The notes: generated from the letters alone by a model not told the origin. Shown: positions 36,774-46,848, numbered from the stretch's first letter. The stretch: 64,000 nt of DNA from Colwellia sp. M166 (GCF_024585285.1 NZ_CP040755.1:2232001-2296000); one strand, 5' to 3'. A program made the numbers and translations.

Positions 36774-37825
36774 GGTAAGTCCTTAGATTTTATACTGCTA
36801 ATTAGATTATTCATTTTTCACTAACCACAATAATGATTAGCGTATTAGCAACAACACCAGCTGTTGATTATTTGCATGAGATAATTCCACTACAAACTAA
36901 ATAAAATAAAGAGGCCCGAGCCAAACATCGCTTAGCTTCACTTTAACAACACACGGTCTATTACAGTGCATAACGCCATAATCGTGTGACAAGTTCAGTA
37001 AACGATTAATAGTAAACCACTCAACATTAGACATAATTTTATAATGTATTATTGATATTTTACGACTAAGTTAATGTTTTTTATTTAATTTTAAAAATTC
37101 AGGTGTGTGCTTAAAATTGCGGGGATATAGTAGCTAACGATAACAGCTCAAACATAGGTCTTTTAAAATACAACGCTGTGTCGAAGTTTTATCTGTAATA
37201 TTGATAACTTTGCCCTCTTTGGTTAATCAGTTTAAATTTAGTTAGTGCACTAAAGATGCGTATACTAACTAGATTAATAAGAAAGATCAAGGTTTGCTTA
37301 ATTAATCATCGCTAAATGGCGAAAAAATCTTAACTGCAGATAATAAACTAACGTTATCAAGAAATGATAAATAGAAATATATCGCTCTAGAGGAATCTTT
37401 CCCCTCGATTTATTTTTCTAACCTTTTAAGATTACTGACGCTACGTGATATTTTTATAAACATCCACAGCATCAACAATACAATTAAATCAAATAAAAAC
37501 AACAAATTAAAACTTATCCAATATTTATTCTATCTAAACATAGGCCACCTAAGTCTTACCTCACCATGAAAAGTATGACTCTTTATCAAGTCACTTAAGG
37601 GTAATCATTGGAGAAAAATTTGATACTCGACAAGTTTTTTTTAATAGAAGTTCGGAAAGCTTAGTACACTAAATAAATGCATCGACGAGTAGCTAGCCTA
37701 CCCAGTTATAAAACTCAATGATGCTAACAGGTTAGCATCGACTCGAAAAATACAAAAACGCAGTTCTAGTATTAAAAATTTTAGCAAATACTGAATTGAG
37801 CACAGCCACTAAATGTATGGCTATT
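36774..37825. other. Long gene-free AT-rich region upstream of proB
   Basis: About 1.05 kb with no credible coding frame on either strand. It should contain the proB promoter at its left end. The only clear structure is a 9-bp inverted repeat with a two-base centre at 37720-37739. The right end is bordered by a repeat element. I find no CRISPR, tRNA or obvious riboswitch. Confidence 0.5.
37720..37739. repeat. Perfect 9-bp inverted repeat
   Basis: GATGCTAAC (37720-37728), AG, GTTAGCATC (37731-37739). The two-base centre favours a protein-binding palindrome over an RNA hairpin. It lies in gene-free DNA 87 bases left of the repeat element. Confidence 0.5.
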
Positions 37826-38082
37826 ATACCAAGTCCATGAAGTTTGTTCCCACTCAGCGCTTACCAAGGGTGATTTTAAAAGCCTTACAGGCCCCGTTAT
37901 TAATTTCGATAAGGTTTTCACAGGAATGTCAGTCATTAGAACAACGCAGGAGCAGTTGTCGAGAATAACCATTATCTTTAATCAATGCCATGCCTACACT
38001 TAGGTCCAGTCTGAAACGGTAAACCTGCGTCGCTAAACCTTTTAAACTGCACTGAGTGGAAAGAAACTTGTAAAATTGGTAT
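37826..38082. repeat. 257-bp MITE-like element with imperfect inverted ends
   Basis: The left end (ATACCAAGTC, then AAGTTTGTTCCCACTCAGCGC) and the complement of the right end (ATACCAATTT, then AAGTTTCTTTCCACTCAGTGC) are imperfect inverted repeats of about 33 bases. The interior shows a short, partly coding-like stretch (KGDFKSLTGPVINFDK) shared, with changes, with the 20150-20283 copy. No transposase is encoded. Its right end lies 14 bases before the stop codon of the minus-strand outer-membrane protein gene, where it could act as a 3' end. Confidence 0.75.
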
Positions 38083-38095
38083 TAATTGCCAGTAA

Positions 38096-39331
38096 CTAGA
38101 AAAAATATCTTGTAGCAAGTTGCCATTGTCGTTCAGTTAAATCAATCGCCTGTTCAGTATACATACGGGCCGGGCGGTAACTATTAAGCCAGTTATACTC
38201 TAGCGATAAAAATACCGGCTTACTATATCTATAAGTATAATTTAGCGTTGCTGATTTACCGTATTCATTATTATTATCACCGACAGTTAGATCATTATCA
38301 GTGACAGAAAATTCTTCTAAACGTATCGTCATACGGTGCTTTTTAATCCGCTTTGAGAGCGCAATAAAGGCACTTTTATAGTCGTTATTAACCACATCTC
38401 TACGTAAAGGGCTTTGCATCAAGGTATCGCCACTGAGAAATTGGCCGCTCAGTTCAAATGCTGCCGGTAAACGCCAGCTCAAACCAAAATGATAGAAACG
38501 TGTACGCCAGCCATATTGACCATTTTCAACGATATAAGGCGTCGCATTATTGTCATAATAACCAGCAGAAATCTGGCCTTTTTGATGAAATTTCACTTTA
38601 GTTCGAAAATGAAAACCCCATTTATCATCTAACTCTAAAAAGGGATCTGAATTGGCCGCTTGGCCATTAAGATCATAACCTGGCATACGGGCACGAAAGT
38701 CAGGAATTGCTTTTGACTCTGTCCATAATGTTTGGCGATTGCCTACGGTCCAACCGTGCCAAGATAGCAGAGCACCCGCAGGGTCGTTATTAACAAAAGC
38801 AGTGGCCGCTAAAGTAATGTCAAAAGCATTGTTATTAAACTTACCTAAACGGGTTAATGCAACTTCCCCACCAAGCACACGAATCTCTTCGCCAAGCCAA
38901 GTGTTAATCGCGGAAGAATTTAAGGTGTTTCGACTTGCCCAAGCATACGCATTGTTTTCTAGGGATATTTCAGGGTAAAAAATACCGATTTTAGTTTGCC
39001 AACGATAACCAGCTTCATTCGGCAGTGTCCGGTATTTTAAAAATGTTTCTGTTAAACCGACAACACTGTCATTTTCATCACTATAGGCGTTGGCAACAAC
39101 ATGCGCACTCAAGCCTAAATCCCATGTAACAACAACTTCACCACCCGCTTGCGCCAATGAAACATTCGTCCCATCATGGCTATTAAACTTACCATAACCA
39201 CCATTAACATAGCTCTTGAGTGTATCAGCAGATGTTGCACGTATGTCTAACACACCATGCAATTGATACTCTGCTGAATGTACACGACTGATCACCAGTA
39301 TTAATAAGGTTAGTGTAAATATTTTTAACAA
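38096..39331 (-). CDS. Outer-membrane beta-barrel protein, unknown specificity
   Basis: 411 residues with a signal peptide (about 1-19, ending VHSA) and a beta-barrel pattern: alternating aromatic strands, many Tyr/Trp, and a C-terminal strand ending in Phe (QLATRYFF), the BamA recognition signal. Porin-like regions include YQLHGVLDIRATSADTLKSY and YRWQTKIGIFYPEIS. I do not recognise a named porin family. It is the last gene of a minus-strand trio with a GGDEF/EAL protein (9-base gap) and a cupredoxin-like protein. Confidence 0.72.
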   Translation of the reverse strand: MLKIFTLTLLILVISRVHSAEYQLHGVLDIRATSADTLKSYVNGGYGKFNSHDGTNVSLAQAGGEVVVTWDLGLSAHVVANAYSDENDSVVGLTETFLKYRTLPNEAGYRWQTKIGIFYPEISLENNAYAWASRNTLNSSAINTWLGEEIRVLGGEVALTRLGKFNNNAFDITLAATAFVNNDPAGALLSWHGWTVGNRQTLWTESKAIPDFRARMPGYDLNGQAANSDPFLELDDKWGFHFRTKVKFHQKGQISAGYYDNNATPYIVENGQYGWRTRFYHFGLSWRLPAAFELSGQFLSGDTLMQSPLRRDVVNNDYKSAFIALSKRIKKHRMTIRLEEFSVTDNDLTVGDNNNEYGKSATLNYTYRYSKPVFLSLEYNWLNSYRPARMYTEQAIDLTERQWQLATRYFF

Positions 39332-39340
39332 AACATGATC

Positions 39341-41659
39341 CTATTCAAAGGCATAGACTTTTTTTTCCAATAACCAAGCAGTGAGCTCTTTAGCTGGTTT
39401 AGGTCGACTAATAAAATAACCTTGACCAAGTTCACACTTGTTTCTCGCTAACCAATTGAGTGCAAACTCGTCTTCAATACCTTCAGCTACAACACTCAAG
39501 CCCATATTATGTGCGAGTTCAATAGTAGAACGTACGATAATACGGTCATCTTCATCATCACACAACCGCTGAACAAAAGACTTATCTATTTTAAGCTCAT
39601 GAACCGGTAATTGTTTTAACTGTGCTAACGATGAATAGCCAGTGCCATAATCATCAATTGAAATTCGCATACCACGGTCTTTAAATTTCTGCAAAATAGC
39701 AATGGCCGCTTCAGGGTCATCAACAACCGCGCTTTCGGTAACTTCAAGGGTAACTTTCTCTGCCGGCACCTGATACTTTTCAACTGACTGGCAAATAAAA
39801 TCATAAAAGTCAGGCGCTTTAAGATTTTCTGCAGAAATATTGACCGCCACACTAATATTTAAACCTACCTCACACCAGGCGTTGTATTGCTTCAACGAAT
39901 TAATAAACACCCAATGCGTTAACGCATTAATTTGCCCTGTTTGCTCCGCAATATGAATAAAGTTATCCGGTGGTACCATACCTAAGGTTGGATGGCGCCA
40001 ACGTACTAATGCCTCAACATGGGTAACAATACCTGATGCTAAATCTAACTTCGGCTGAAAATGTAGCTCCAATTGGTCATCAATAATGGCATCTTTTAAA
40101 TCATTAATCAGGTTCAGGCGTTCAACGCTATTTACATCAAGTCCTTGATGATAAACCTGCACTAATTGGCTCACCTTATGGCTATGATGCAAGGCCGTAT
40201 CAGCCATCTGTAAAACAGACTTAGTATCGTGGCAATGCTCAGGCACTGAAGCAATACCTATCCGCACTTGTAGTTGCAGGTTGATACCTTGATATTCGCA
40301 ATTATCTTCTAAGACTTGATGAATGCGGCTGACCAAAAGTTCAGTGGAACTATGTTCATTAATTTCTGCAAGTAAAATAAACTCATCAGCACCAATATGG
40401 CAAAGTAACTGAAATTCATCGAGCGTACTTAAGCGCAGCGCTGCCGCTTTAATTAACCAATCACCTACATCATGGCCCAGTGTTTCATTAACATCTTTTA
40501 ATCGGCTCAAGTTCAGATGAAAAATGGTAAAAGCTTGTTCGCGATCTGCTAAGTTTTGCAGCGCTACTTTTAAAACGCTGCGATTAGCTAAGTCAGTCAG
40601 TGGGTCGTGATTTGCTCGATGCGTTATGGCTTTTTCTCGCGAAAGCACAGCAGATTGCATGGCATTAAACTCGTTCGCTAACTGCCCTAACTCACTACTA
40701 TCGTTAACCTCTACTGTTTGATGATAATCACCACTAGCAACAATTTTCGCTTGCTTAACTAATTGCTTAACGGGTTTAGTAATTGAGGCGGCAATAATAT
40801 AAGCAGCCGATAAAGAGAGTAACAAGGTAATAAATGTTAAAATTAAAAACTGCCACCATTGCTCTTGAAGTACTGCCACAATATCAGCACGCAAGCCATA
40901 CATGGCAAGGGCTAATTGCAATTGCCCAGCTTCATCAACAAGGTGACCAATAGCAATGTAATCATTCGGGGTTTCACCATTAACCACTTGTTTAGTAAAG
41001 TCTAATTGTGCTGCAGAGTTTGAAGATGCTATCAAACGCCATTCTTCACCAATTTTAATCGCGAAATCAGTATGTAACTGAGTAATATCGAGAAAGTGCT
41101 GCGCCAATTCTTGGTTAATTTCAAAACCAAATGCCAGCCAACCAATGGTTTTAGCGCCCACATTCATCGGCGATAAGCTAATTTGATAAACAGAGTCGCC
41201 TAAAACATAAAGATGTGATTGCTCTTGGCTTTCTAACCATTGTGGAAAACGAAAGGCTTGTTCACGTTCACTGCCCTGCTTAACTTTTGATTCCCCGGCT
41301 TGATTTTTACCGAGCACAAGCTGAGCAGTAACTAGCCCTTTTGAGGAAATTGCCATCGCAAGGTCGGCATCAATACGTTTACGATGGTTATTCATCGCCA
41401 CTAATAAGCTGCGTAATTCATCTTCAAAAACTTGCTTGATACCGTAGTCTTTGGCTGCTGTTTCAGCAAAGGCGGTTAAATAATCTCGTCGACTATTAAA
41501 TTGGGCATTAAAGATAGTTTTAGCCGTACTTAAACGATTAGTAATCTCTTGTCTTTCTTGACTTTTGTTACCTTCTACTATGGTCCACAGTGCAATCGCT
41601 TGCACAAGTAGTAGCAATAAGACAAAAAATAAAAATATTTTAGTTTGTAGGCTCTTCAT
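39341..41659 (-). CDS. Membrane cyclic-di-GMP phosphodiesterase (Cache-HAMP-GGDEF-EAL)
   Basis: 772 residues. TM1 about 5-27, a periplasmic Cache-like sensor (about 35-265), TM2 about 270-292, HAMP, then GGDEF (about 350-510) and EAL (about 520-765). The diguanylate-cyclase signature is altered to IGADEF and lacks the RxxD inhibitory site, so synthesis is doubtful. The EAL domain has its catalytic set: EALVRW, NISAENL, DDYGTGYSS, KIDKSF and AEGIE. Expected activity is c-di-GMP hydrolysis set by a periplasmic signal. It sits between a copper-protein-like gene and an outer-membrane protein gene. Confidence 0.9.
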   Translation of the reverse strand: MKSLQTKIFLFFVLLLLLVQAIALWTIVEGNKSQERQEITNRLSTAKTIFNAQFNSRRDYLTAFAETAAKDYGIKQVFEDELRSLLVAMNNHRKRIDADLAMAISSKGLVTAQLVLGKNQAGESKVKQGSEREQAFRFPQWLESQEQSHLYVLGDSVYQISLSPMNVGAKTIGWLAFGFEINQELAQHFLDITQLHTDFAIKIGEEWRLIASSNSAAQLDFTKQVVNGETPNDYIAIGHLVDEAGQLQLALAMYGLRADIVAVLQEQWWQFLILTFITLLLSLSAAYIIAASITKPVKQLVKQAKIVASGDYHQTVEVNDSSELGQLANEFNAMQSAVLSREKAITHRANHDPLTDLANRSVLKVALQNLADREQAFTIFHLNLSRLKDVNETLGHDVGDWLIKAAALRLSTLDEFQLLCHIGADEFILLAEINEHSSTELLVSRIHQVLEDNCEYQGINLQLQVRIGIASVPEHCHDTKSVLQMADTALHHSHKVSQLVQVYHQGLDVNSVERLNLINDLKDAIIDDQLELHFQPKLDLASGIVTHVEALVRWRHPTLGMVPPDNFIHIAEQTGQINALTHWVFINSLKQYNAWCEVGLNISVAVNISAENLKAPDFYDFICQSVEKYQVPAEKVTLEVTESAVVDDPEAAIAILQKFKDRGMRISIDDYGTGYSSLAQLKQLPVHELKIDKSFVQRLCDDEDDRIIVRSTIELAHNMGLSVVAEGIEDEFALNWLARNKCELGQGYFISRPKPAKELTAWLLEKKVYAFE

Positions 41660-41673
41660 TGAGAGGTTGATCC

Positions 41674-42324
41674 CTAATAGTCAGATAAAAAATCAAAGTC
41701 TTCTTCGTTTTTTTGTTCTGATATTTTCAGTATTTTATTATCAAGCTTTATGGTTACTTGTTTTTGTTCTGACACATCTATTGACTGATATACTCGATTA
41801 TTAGGCGCATCAAGTTGCGGATGCCAAACAATAAGCTGATATTTCCCTGCCGGCGGCATAGGTATATCAAGCTTACCATTTTCATTTGTTTTACCAAACA
41901 AAGGCGTATCTACAATCAGTAAATAACCACTCATCCAATCGTGAATATTACATCCCATAGCAACTTCACCCGTTTGCTGAAAGTCATTTTTAATCTGTGA
42001 TTTACCGGCACTGATTTTAAAGGAAAATTTATTATCACCAATAGGTGAGTATATATGATGGGTTATATCATCTTTGTTTTTAAAATTTACCTTATTGCCT
42101 AGCTGCATCACACTGATATAAGGCGTAAAGGAACGTTCAAACTGGCCGACCTCTACAATTTTTTCATTAAAAGGTAATGATATATTATCTTCTGGCTGCA
42201 AATAAACCACCATATCAGGCAAGGCTTTATTAACATTATCAACAACGGTAATATTGATACTTTTGGCAATGGCACAGTAAGGTAAGTAACAAAGAATTAA
42301 GATATTTAGATAGATAGAGCGCAA
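41674..42324 (-). CDS. Periplasmic cupredoxin-like protein (methylamine-utilisation/plastocyanin type)
   Basis: 216 residues with a signal peptide (about 1-20, ending CAIA). A cupredoxin fold is suggested by LGNKVNFKNKDDITHHIYSP and MGCNIHDWMSGYLLIV: one His in the first and the Cys-x2-His-x2-Met set in the second are the four type 1 copper ligands. A C-terminal carboxypeptidase-regulatory-like beta domain follows (NGKLDIPMPPAGKYQLIVWH). First gene of the trio, 14 bases before the GGDEF/EAL gene; it may feed a redox or copper signal to that sensor, which is inference. Confidence 0.75.
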   Translation of the reverse strand: MRSIYLNILILCYLPYCAIAKSINITVVDNVNKALPDMVVYLQPEDNISLPFNEKIVEVGQFERSFTPYISVMQLGNKVNFKNKDDITHHIYSPIGDNKFSFKISAGKSQIKNDFQQTGEVAMGCNIHDWMSGYLLIVDTPLFGKTNENGKLDIPMPPAGKYQLIVWHPQLDAPNNRVYQSIDVSEQKQVTIKLDNKILKISEQKNEEDFDFLSDY

Positions 42325-42455
42325 TTATCATCCCCTGATTAGCGTTTAGTGACTAACAAAGACCTTATAAACGAATAAATAGTTTCAAGCTATTATAACT
42401 AGTCGCGAATAAAAGCATTCACTTTCAATATCGCCACTAGTTATCAGTGCTAATA

Positions 42456-43400
42456 TTACGCTATTTTCAGATAATTTTTAACAATTTGTGCACCGGTATC
42501 AGCTTGGATAGGTTTAAAAATAAAACCTGAAATCCCTTGGCTTTGACAACTTTTAACCAGTGCTTGATCGGTGACTGATGACAACATGACTACAGGTACT
42601 TTACTGCCATTAGCTCGAATGTTTGCTAAAGCCTGATCACCATTCATTTCACCCATAACAACATCCATGATCATAAAATCAGGTTGCTCTTGTTGCACCA
42701 TAGTTACCGCCGTTGAACCATCATCGGCTTCAACAACATTGTTATAACCCAGTTGCGCTAAATAACGTCGTAACGCCTTGCGGATCATAGCGCTATCATC
42801 GACCAGCAAAATTTTACTGTCGACAGGCAGTTGTTTAGTATGTGGGTTGGCAATACCAGAACTTGCTTCGCGTTTAATCCCTACTGATTGGTATTCCACA
42901 TGACGAATTAACAAATTAAAATAATAACGCCCAACCCCTTCAATCGTGATCGGAACGGTAATCACTTCTTTCACACCGGCTAAATATTTATCCATATCAT
43001 TGACATCATGGACAAAGTACGGGCTTGAAAATTTATAATCTAAACTATAACGGCCATGTAGATCGGTTGAACGACCCACAATAGTATTACCCCATTCAGC
43101 CAAGGCATTACTTAATTCTTCATTAATTTCAGTGAATTGATATTTTTCTTCAAACATATTTTCACAAACAGAGTTACCAATAGCGATTGCCGTCTCAGGA
43201 TAGTGATGCATCATAATCACACCATCTAAGCCTCCAGTAACTTCAGAGCATACCGCGTAACCTTTAAAGCGAAATTCATCAACATTATCGACAAAGGCTT
43301 CACCAGCCTCGCCAACTAAGTTAGTCATGGCTTTTAAACTGGCAAGTGACTCATTAATAAATGGGTATAAAATAACTTTATATAAAGCTTCTACTGACAT
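42456..43400 (-). CDS. CheX-like domain fused to a response-regulator receiver
   Basis: 314 residues. Residues about 1-185 resemble CheX/CheC-type phosphatases: GLDGVIMMHHYPETA and the signature EINEELSNALAEWGNTIVG, with the E-L-x-N motif that positions the attacking water. Residues about 197-314 are a receiver domain: ILLVDDSAMIRKALRRYL, phospho-acceptor Asp in FMIMDVVMGEMNG and Lys in GFIFKPI. No output domain is present. It may dephosphorylate CheY-type partners under control of its own receiver. Upstream of a c-di-GMP operon but with a separate promoter. Confidence 0.82.
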   Translation of the reverse strand: MSVEALYKVILYPFINESLASLKAMTNLVGEAGEAFVDNVDEFRFKGYAVCSEVTGGLDGVIMMHHYPETAIAIGNSVCENMFEEKYQFTEINEELSNALAEWGNTIVGRSTDLHGRYSLDYKFSSPYFVHDVNDMDKYLAGVKEVITVPITIEGVGRYYFNLLIRHVEYQSVGIKREASSGIANPHTKQLPVDSKILLVDDSAMIRKALRRYLAQLGYNNVVEADDGSTAVTMVQQEQPDFMIMDVVMGEMNGDQALANIRANGSKVPVVMLSSVTDQALVKSCQSQGISGFIFKPIQADTGAQIVKNYLKIA

Positions 43401-43539
43401 GGTGATCCCTCGTTTATAATTATTTTTATATCGACTTTATTTAGTACAATACTAAGCTCAAACAAGAATTACAAATTTAGCTCAAACTACCGGCAAAATT
43501 ATATTTTCACCCATCAGTACTTACGCAAAAATTTCACCA

Positions 43540-44031
43540 CTACAACAATAAATGTTGCTCAATAGGAAAGAACTCATCAGCCGCATTAATTAATGCCTGA
43601 GCAGTCAGCGCCGTCACGCCATAGACATGAGTTTTAACACCGTCGCGTGACCTGACTTTTCTCAGTAACAAGTCAAAATCGCCATCACCCGACAATAAAA
43701 TAACAATATCAACCTCAGGTGCGGTTTCCATAACATCTACAGCGATACCGACGTCCCAATCGCCTTTTGCCGAGCCATCACGACGCTGAATAAAAGGTTT
43801 GAGTTTAACGTTAAAACCTATATGTTTTAAGGCTTTTTGAAATTTATGCTGTTGGTCGTCACTACGTTGTATTGCATAAGCGTTAGCCAAAACAATATCA
43901 CCTTGTTGGCTGATTTGTTGCCAAAAATTGCGATAGTTAAATTGCTGTTGAAAAGTATCTCGTGTGGTGTAGTAAATATTTTGAATATCTACAAATATGG
44001 CAATTTTAGGTCGTTGTTCACTTGCTTGCAT
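43540..44031 (-). CDS. NYN-domain (PIN-like, LabA/DUF88 family) protein
   Basis: 163 residues from ATG 44031, preceded by AAGGA five bases away; the upstream 15 codons are not conserved. PIN-like fold with acidic residues in IAIFVDIQNIYYTTRD, GDWDVGIAVDVMET and ILLSGDGDFDLLLRKVRSRD, giving the metal cluster expected of a ribonuclease. LabA-like proteins of gammaproteobacteria are common; RNA targets are unknown. Confidence 0.88.
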   Translation of the reverse strand: MQASEQRPKIAIFVDIQNIYYTTRDTFQQQFNYRNFWQQISQQGDIVLANAYAIQRSDDQQHKFQKALKHIGFNVKLKPFIQRRDGSAKGDWDVGIAVDVMETAPEVDIVILLSGDGDFDLLLRKVRSRDGVKTHVYGVTALTAQALINAADEFFPIEQHLLL

Positions 44032-44406
44032 AAAAATCCTTTTGATTAACAGAAACCATAGTGTATCTATAACCATGACACTTGAAGATGCAGAAATTCA
44101 GCTTGAAGTATCATAACAATATAGTCAAACAATTTGGCTATGCATGCTGTATTTTCATGCTGGCACAGACTTTAGTCACATTAAATAGCGCAAGCAAAGT
44201 TAGTGATAAAAATAAGCGCTAAATCTCAGAGATAATGATATCAAAGTGATTAAGTATCACTGAACGAGAAGAAACCCATTACAATGGCTATGATAATTTC
44301 ATCGGCAAAACCTGCATTTTACGTAGTGATTAATTCAATGAGCATAAGAGACAAGTTTTAAGCTAAGTGTTATAATAACCGGTCAAATAAAGTTGAGAAA
44401 AACAAG
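44032..44406. promoter_or_regulatory. Divergent intergenic region, NYN gene/plsB
   Basis: About 375 bases with no coding frame or repeat I can support. It must contain the promoters of both divergent genes; no operator stands out. Confidence 0.35.
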
Positions 44407-46848
44407 ATGTTAGCTATTCGTAAATTATTTTATTTATTATTACGCTTACCCGTAATGTTATTAGTGCGTTGCAAAGTTGTTGCCGACGAAATAATTAATG
44501 CCAAAAAACTCAAGGCTGAGCAACCAGTATTTTATGTTTTACGTCACCAGTCAGCCAGTGATGTTTTATCATTACGTACTGCCTGTAAAAAAGCTGACTT
44601 GCCTGATCCGTTATCAGAGGTGAATGTTGACGGACAAATCTTATCTCGACTGCTATTTTTAGAAAAACCGACGGCATTATTTCATTGGCGCAAACCGCAA
44701 AAAACCACCGCGATAGCACAAGGCTTCGAGTTACTTAATGCCCATGCAAAAAATGAACAGCTTGATGCTCAACTTATCCCTGCCAATGTTATTTGGGGCC
44801 GTACACCAACAAAAGAAAAAAATAATACTAATGTTGGCGCCCTATTAACGGATCAAGAGTCGCCAACTTGGTTACGCAAATTTTTTATCGTCTTATTTTT
44901 AGGCCGCCATACGATGGTGCGCTTTAGTGAAGCTATTTCATTTCGCCATATGGCTGATAAACATGGTAGCGACGAAGCCAGTGCAAAAAAATTAATGCGT
45001 ATTGCCCGTTTTCACTTCCATCGTCAAATCATAGCGGCAACAGGTCCAAGATTGATGCATCGCCAGCAAATGTTCGATCATTTAATGGTTAACCCTGCCA
45101 TTAAGCGCTTGATCAGCGAAGAAGCAAAAAATAAAGATATTCCTGAAGCACAAGTGAAAAAGCAAGCATTAGCGATAATGGATGAGATCGCCGGTGATTA
45201 TCGTGATGTCACCGTACGTTTTGGCGAGCGCATACTGGGCTGGTTATGGAATCGCCTCTATAACGGCATCGAAGTTCATCAAGCAGAACGCTTAAGAAAC
45301 TTAGCTCAAGAAGGCCACGAAATAATCTATGTGCCTTGTCATCGCAGCCATATGGATTATTTATTACTCACCTATGTTATTTTTCAGCAAGGTCTAGTAA
45401 CCCCCCGGATTGCCGCGGGTATTAATTTAAACTTCTGGCCTGCAGGTCCAATTTTTAGAAAAGCGGGGGCATTTTTCATTCGTCGTAGCTTTAAAGGCAA
45501 TCGCCTTTATTCCACTATTTTTCGTGAATATTTAAGCTTACTGTTTGAGCGTGGTTATTCGGTAAAATACTATTCAGAAGGTGGCCGTAGTAGAACCGGC
45601 AGATTACTTGCGCCGAAAACAGGCATGCTCGCTATGACCATTCAAAGTTTATTGCGCGGCATTGATCGACCATTAACCTTAGTGCCGGTTTATCTTGGCT
45701 ATGAACATGTGATGGAAGTAGGCACATACCATAAAGAATTGAGTGGCAGCCAAAAGAAAGGTGAGTCCATATTTGGCGTTATTAAAGCCATACGCAACTT
45801 ACGAAATTACGGCAAAGGTTACGTAAACTTTGGCGAGCCAATTAATATTAATCAATTTTTAAGCCACCAGGTACCTGATTGGAAGCAAGATATAGATCCG
45901 ATAGATCCTCAAAAGCCAAAGTGGCTAACGCCCAGTGTTAATATACTCGCACAACAAGTCATGACCTCAATCAACCAATGTGCAGCATTAAATGGTGTCG
46001 CTTTAGTGTCACTGATTTTACATGCAACTGAAAACAAAGCCTTAACCAAAGCAGAATTAATTAGCCAACTTGATTTCTTCTTGGACATGCAAAGAGCGGC
46101 GCCATACCATAGCGAATTAACCATCCCGACTGAAACTGGAGCGCAATTATTAGCTCACGTAATTTTGCTCAATAAAGTAACGATTAATCAAGACAGTTTT
46201 GGTGACATTATTTCATTAACCGACAGTGCAATTCTAGAGTTACGCTACTATCGCAATAACATCCTCCACACCTTTATATTACCGTCATTGGTGTGTCGTT
46301 TATTAGAGCGTAACGCAAAAATTAGCCAAGATGACTTACTTGGCCAAATTCAACGTTTAGTGCAGCTACTTAAAACTGACTTGTTTTTATGGCAATCGGC
46401 TGAAGATGTTGAGCAACAAGTCAAAGCTGTTTGTCAGTTCTTAACTGAACAAAATATTGCTAAACAAAGCAAAGCCGGCTTTTGGTCACTTAGCCCAGAT
46501 GATGAAACACGTGCGAAAGTTCGCTTAATTGCCGAGTGCGTGAACGAAACCATGCAACGCTTTGCCATTATCACTTCATTGCTGAGCCAATTGGCGCCGA
46601 TTAAGAAATCAGAGTTAGATGAAAAAGTGGTTGCCATTGCCCAGCGACTATCGGTACTCAATAATATCAATGCCCCTGAGTTTATTGATAAAAAAGCCCA
46701 ATCGACTTTAATTCTAGCGATGAAAGAGCAGGGTTATATCGTCTTAGATGATAACGATAAGTTAGTCGACAGCAGCACTTTAGGCCTATTGAAAAGCTCA
46801 GTCAGTAATTTAGTCGATATTGAAGTATTACAAAGTATTATTCGTTAA
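44407..46848 (+). CDS. plsB: Glycerol-3-phosphate 1-O-acyltransferase PlsB
   Basis: Inner-membrane enzyme that acylates sn-glycerol-3-phosphate at position 1, the first step of phospholipid synthesis. 813 residues, the usual PlsB length. The four acyltransferase motifs are present: CHRSHMDY with the H312-x4-D317 catalytic pair, GPIFRKAGAFFIRRSF, YYSEGGRSRTG and LVPVYLGYEHVME. Single gene, facing ubiA across a short palindromic repeat. Confidence 0.96.
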   Translation: MLAIRKLFYLLLRLPVMLLVRCKVVADEIINAKKLKAEQPVFYVLRHQSASDVLSLRTACKKADLPDPLSEVNVDGQILSRLLFLEKPTALFHWRKPQKTTAIAQGFELLNAHAKNEQLDAQLIPANVIWGRTPTKEKNNTNVGALLTDQESPTWLRKFFIVLFLGRHTMVRFSEAISFRHMADKHGSDEASAKKLMRIARFHFHRQIIAATGPRLMHRQQMFDHLMVNPAIKRLISEEAKNKDIPEAQVKKQALAIMDEIAGDYRDVTVRFGERILGWLWNRLYNGIEVHQAERLRNLAQEGHEIIYVPCHRSHMDYLLLTYVIFQQGLVTPRIAAGINLNFWPAGPIFRKAGAFFIRRSFKGNRLYSTIFREYLSLLFERGYSVKYYSEGGRSRTGRLLAPKTGMLAMTIQSLLRGIDRPLTLVPVYLGYEHVMEVGTYHKELSGSQKKGESIFGVIKAIRNLRNYGKGYVNFGEPININQFLSHQVPDWKQDIDPIDPQKPKWLTPSVNILAQQVMTSINQCAALNGVALVSLILHATENKALTKAELISQLDFFLDMQRAAPYHSELTIPTETGAQLLAHVILLNKVTINQDSFGDIISLTDSAILELRYYRNNILHTFILPSLVCRLLERNAKISQDDLLGQIQRLVQLLKTDLFLWQSAEDVEQQVKAVCQFLTEQNIAKQSKAGFWSLSPDDETRAKVRLIAECVNETMQRFAIITSLLSQLAPIKKSELDEKVVAIAQRLSVLNNINAPEFIDKKAQSTLILAMKEQGYIVLDDNDKLVDSSTLGLLKSSVSNLVDIEVLQSIIR

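Noticed and set aside
37781..37972. 63-codon minus-strand frame as a gene
   Set aside because: It lies mostly inside the 257-bp repeat element, starts and ends without gene signals, and is not conserved in the related copy in that frame.
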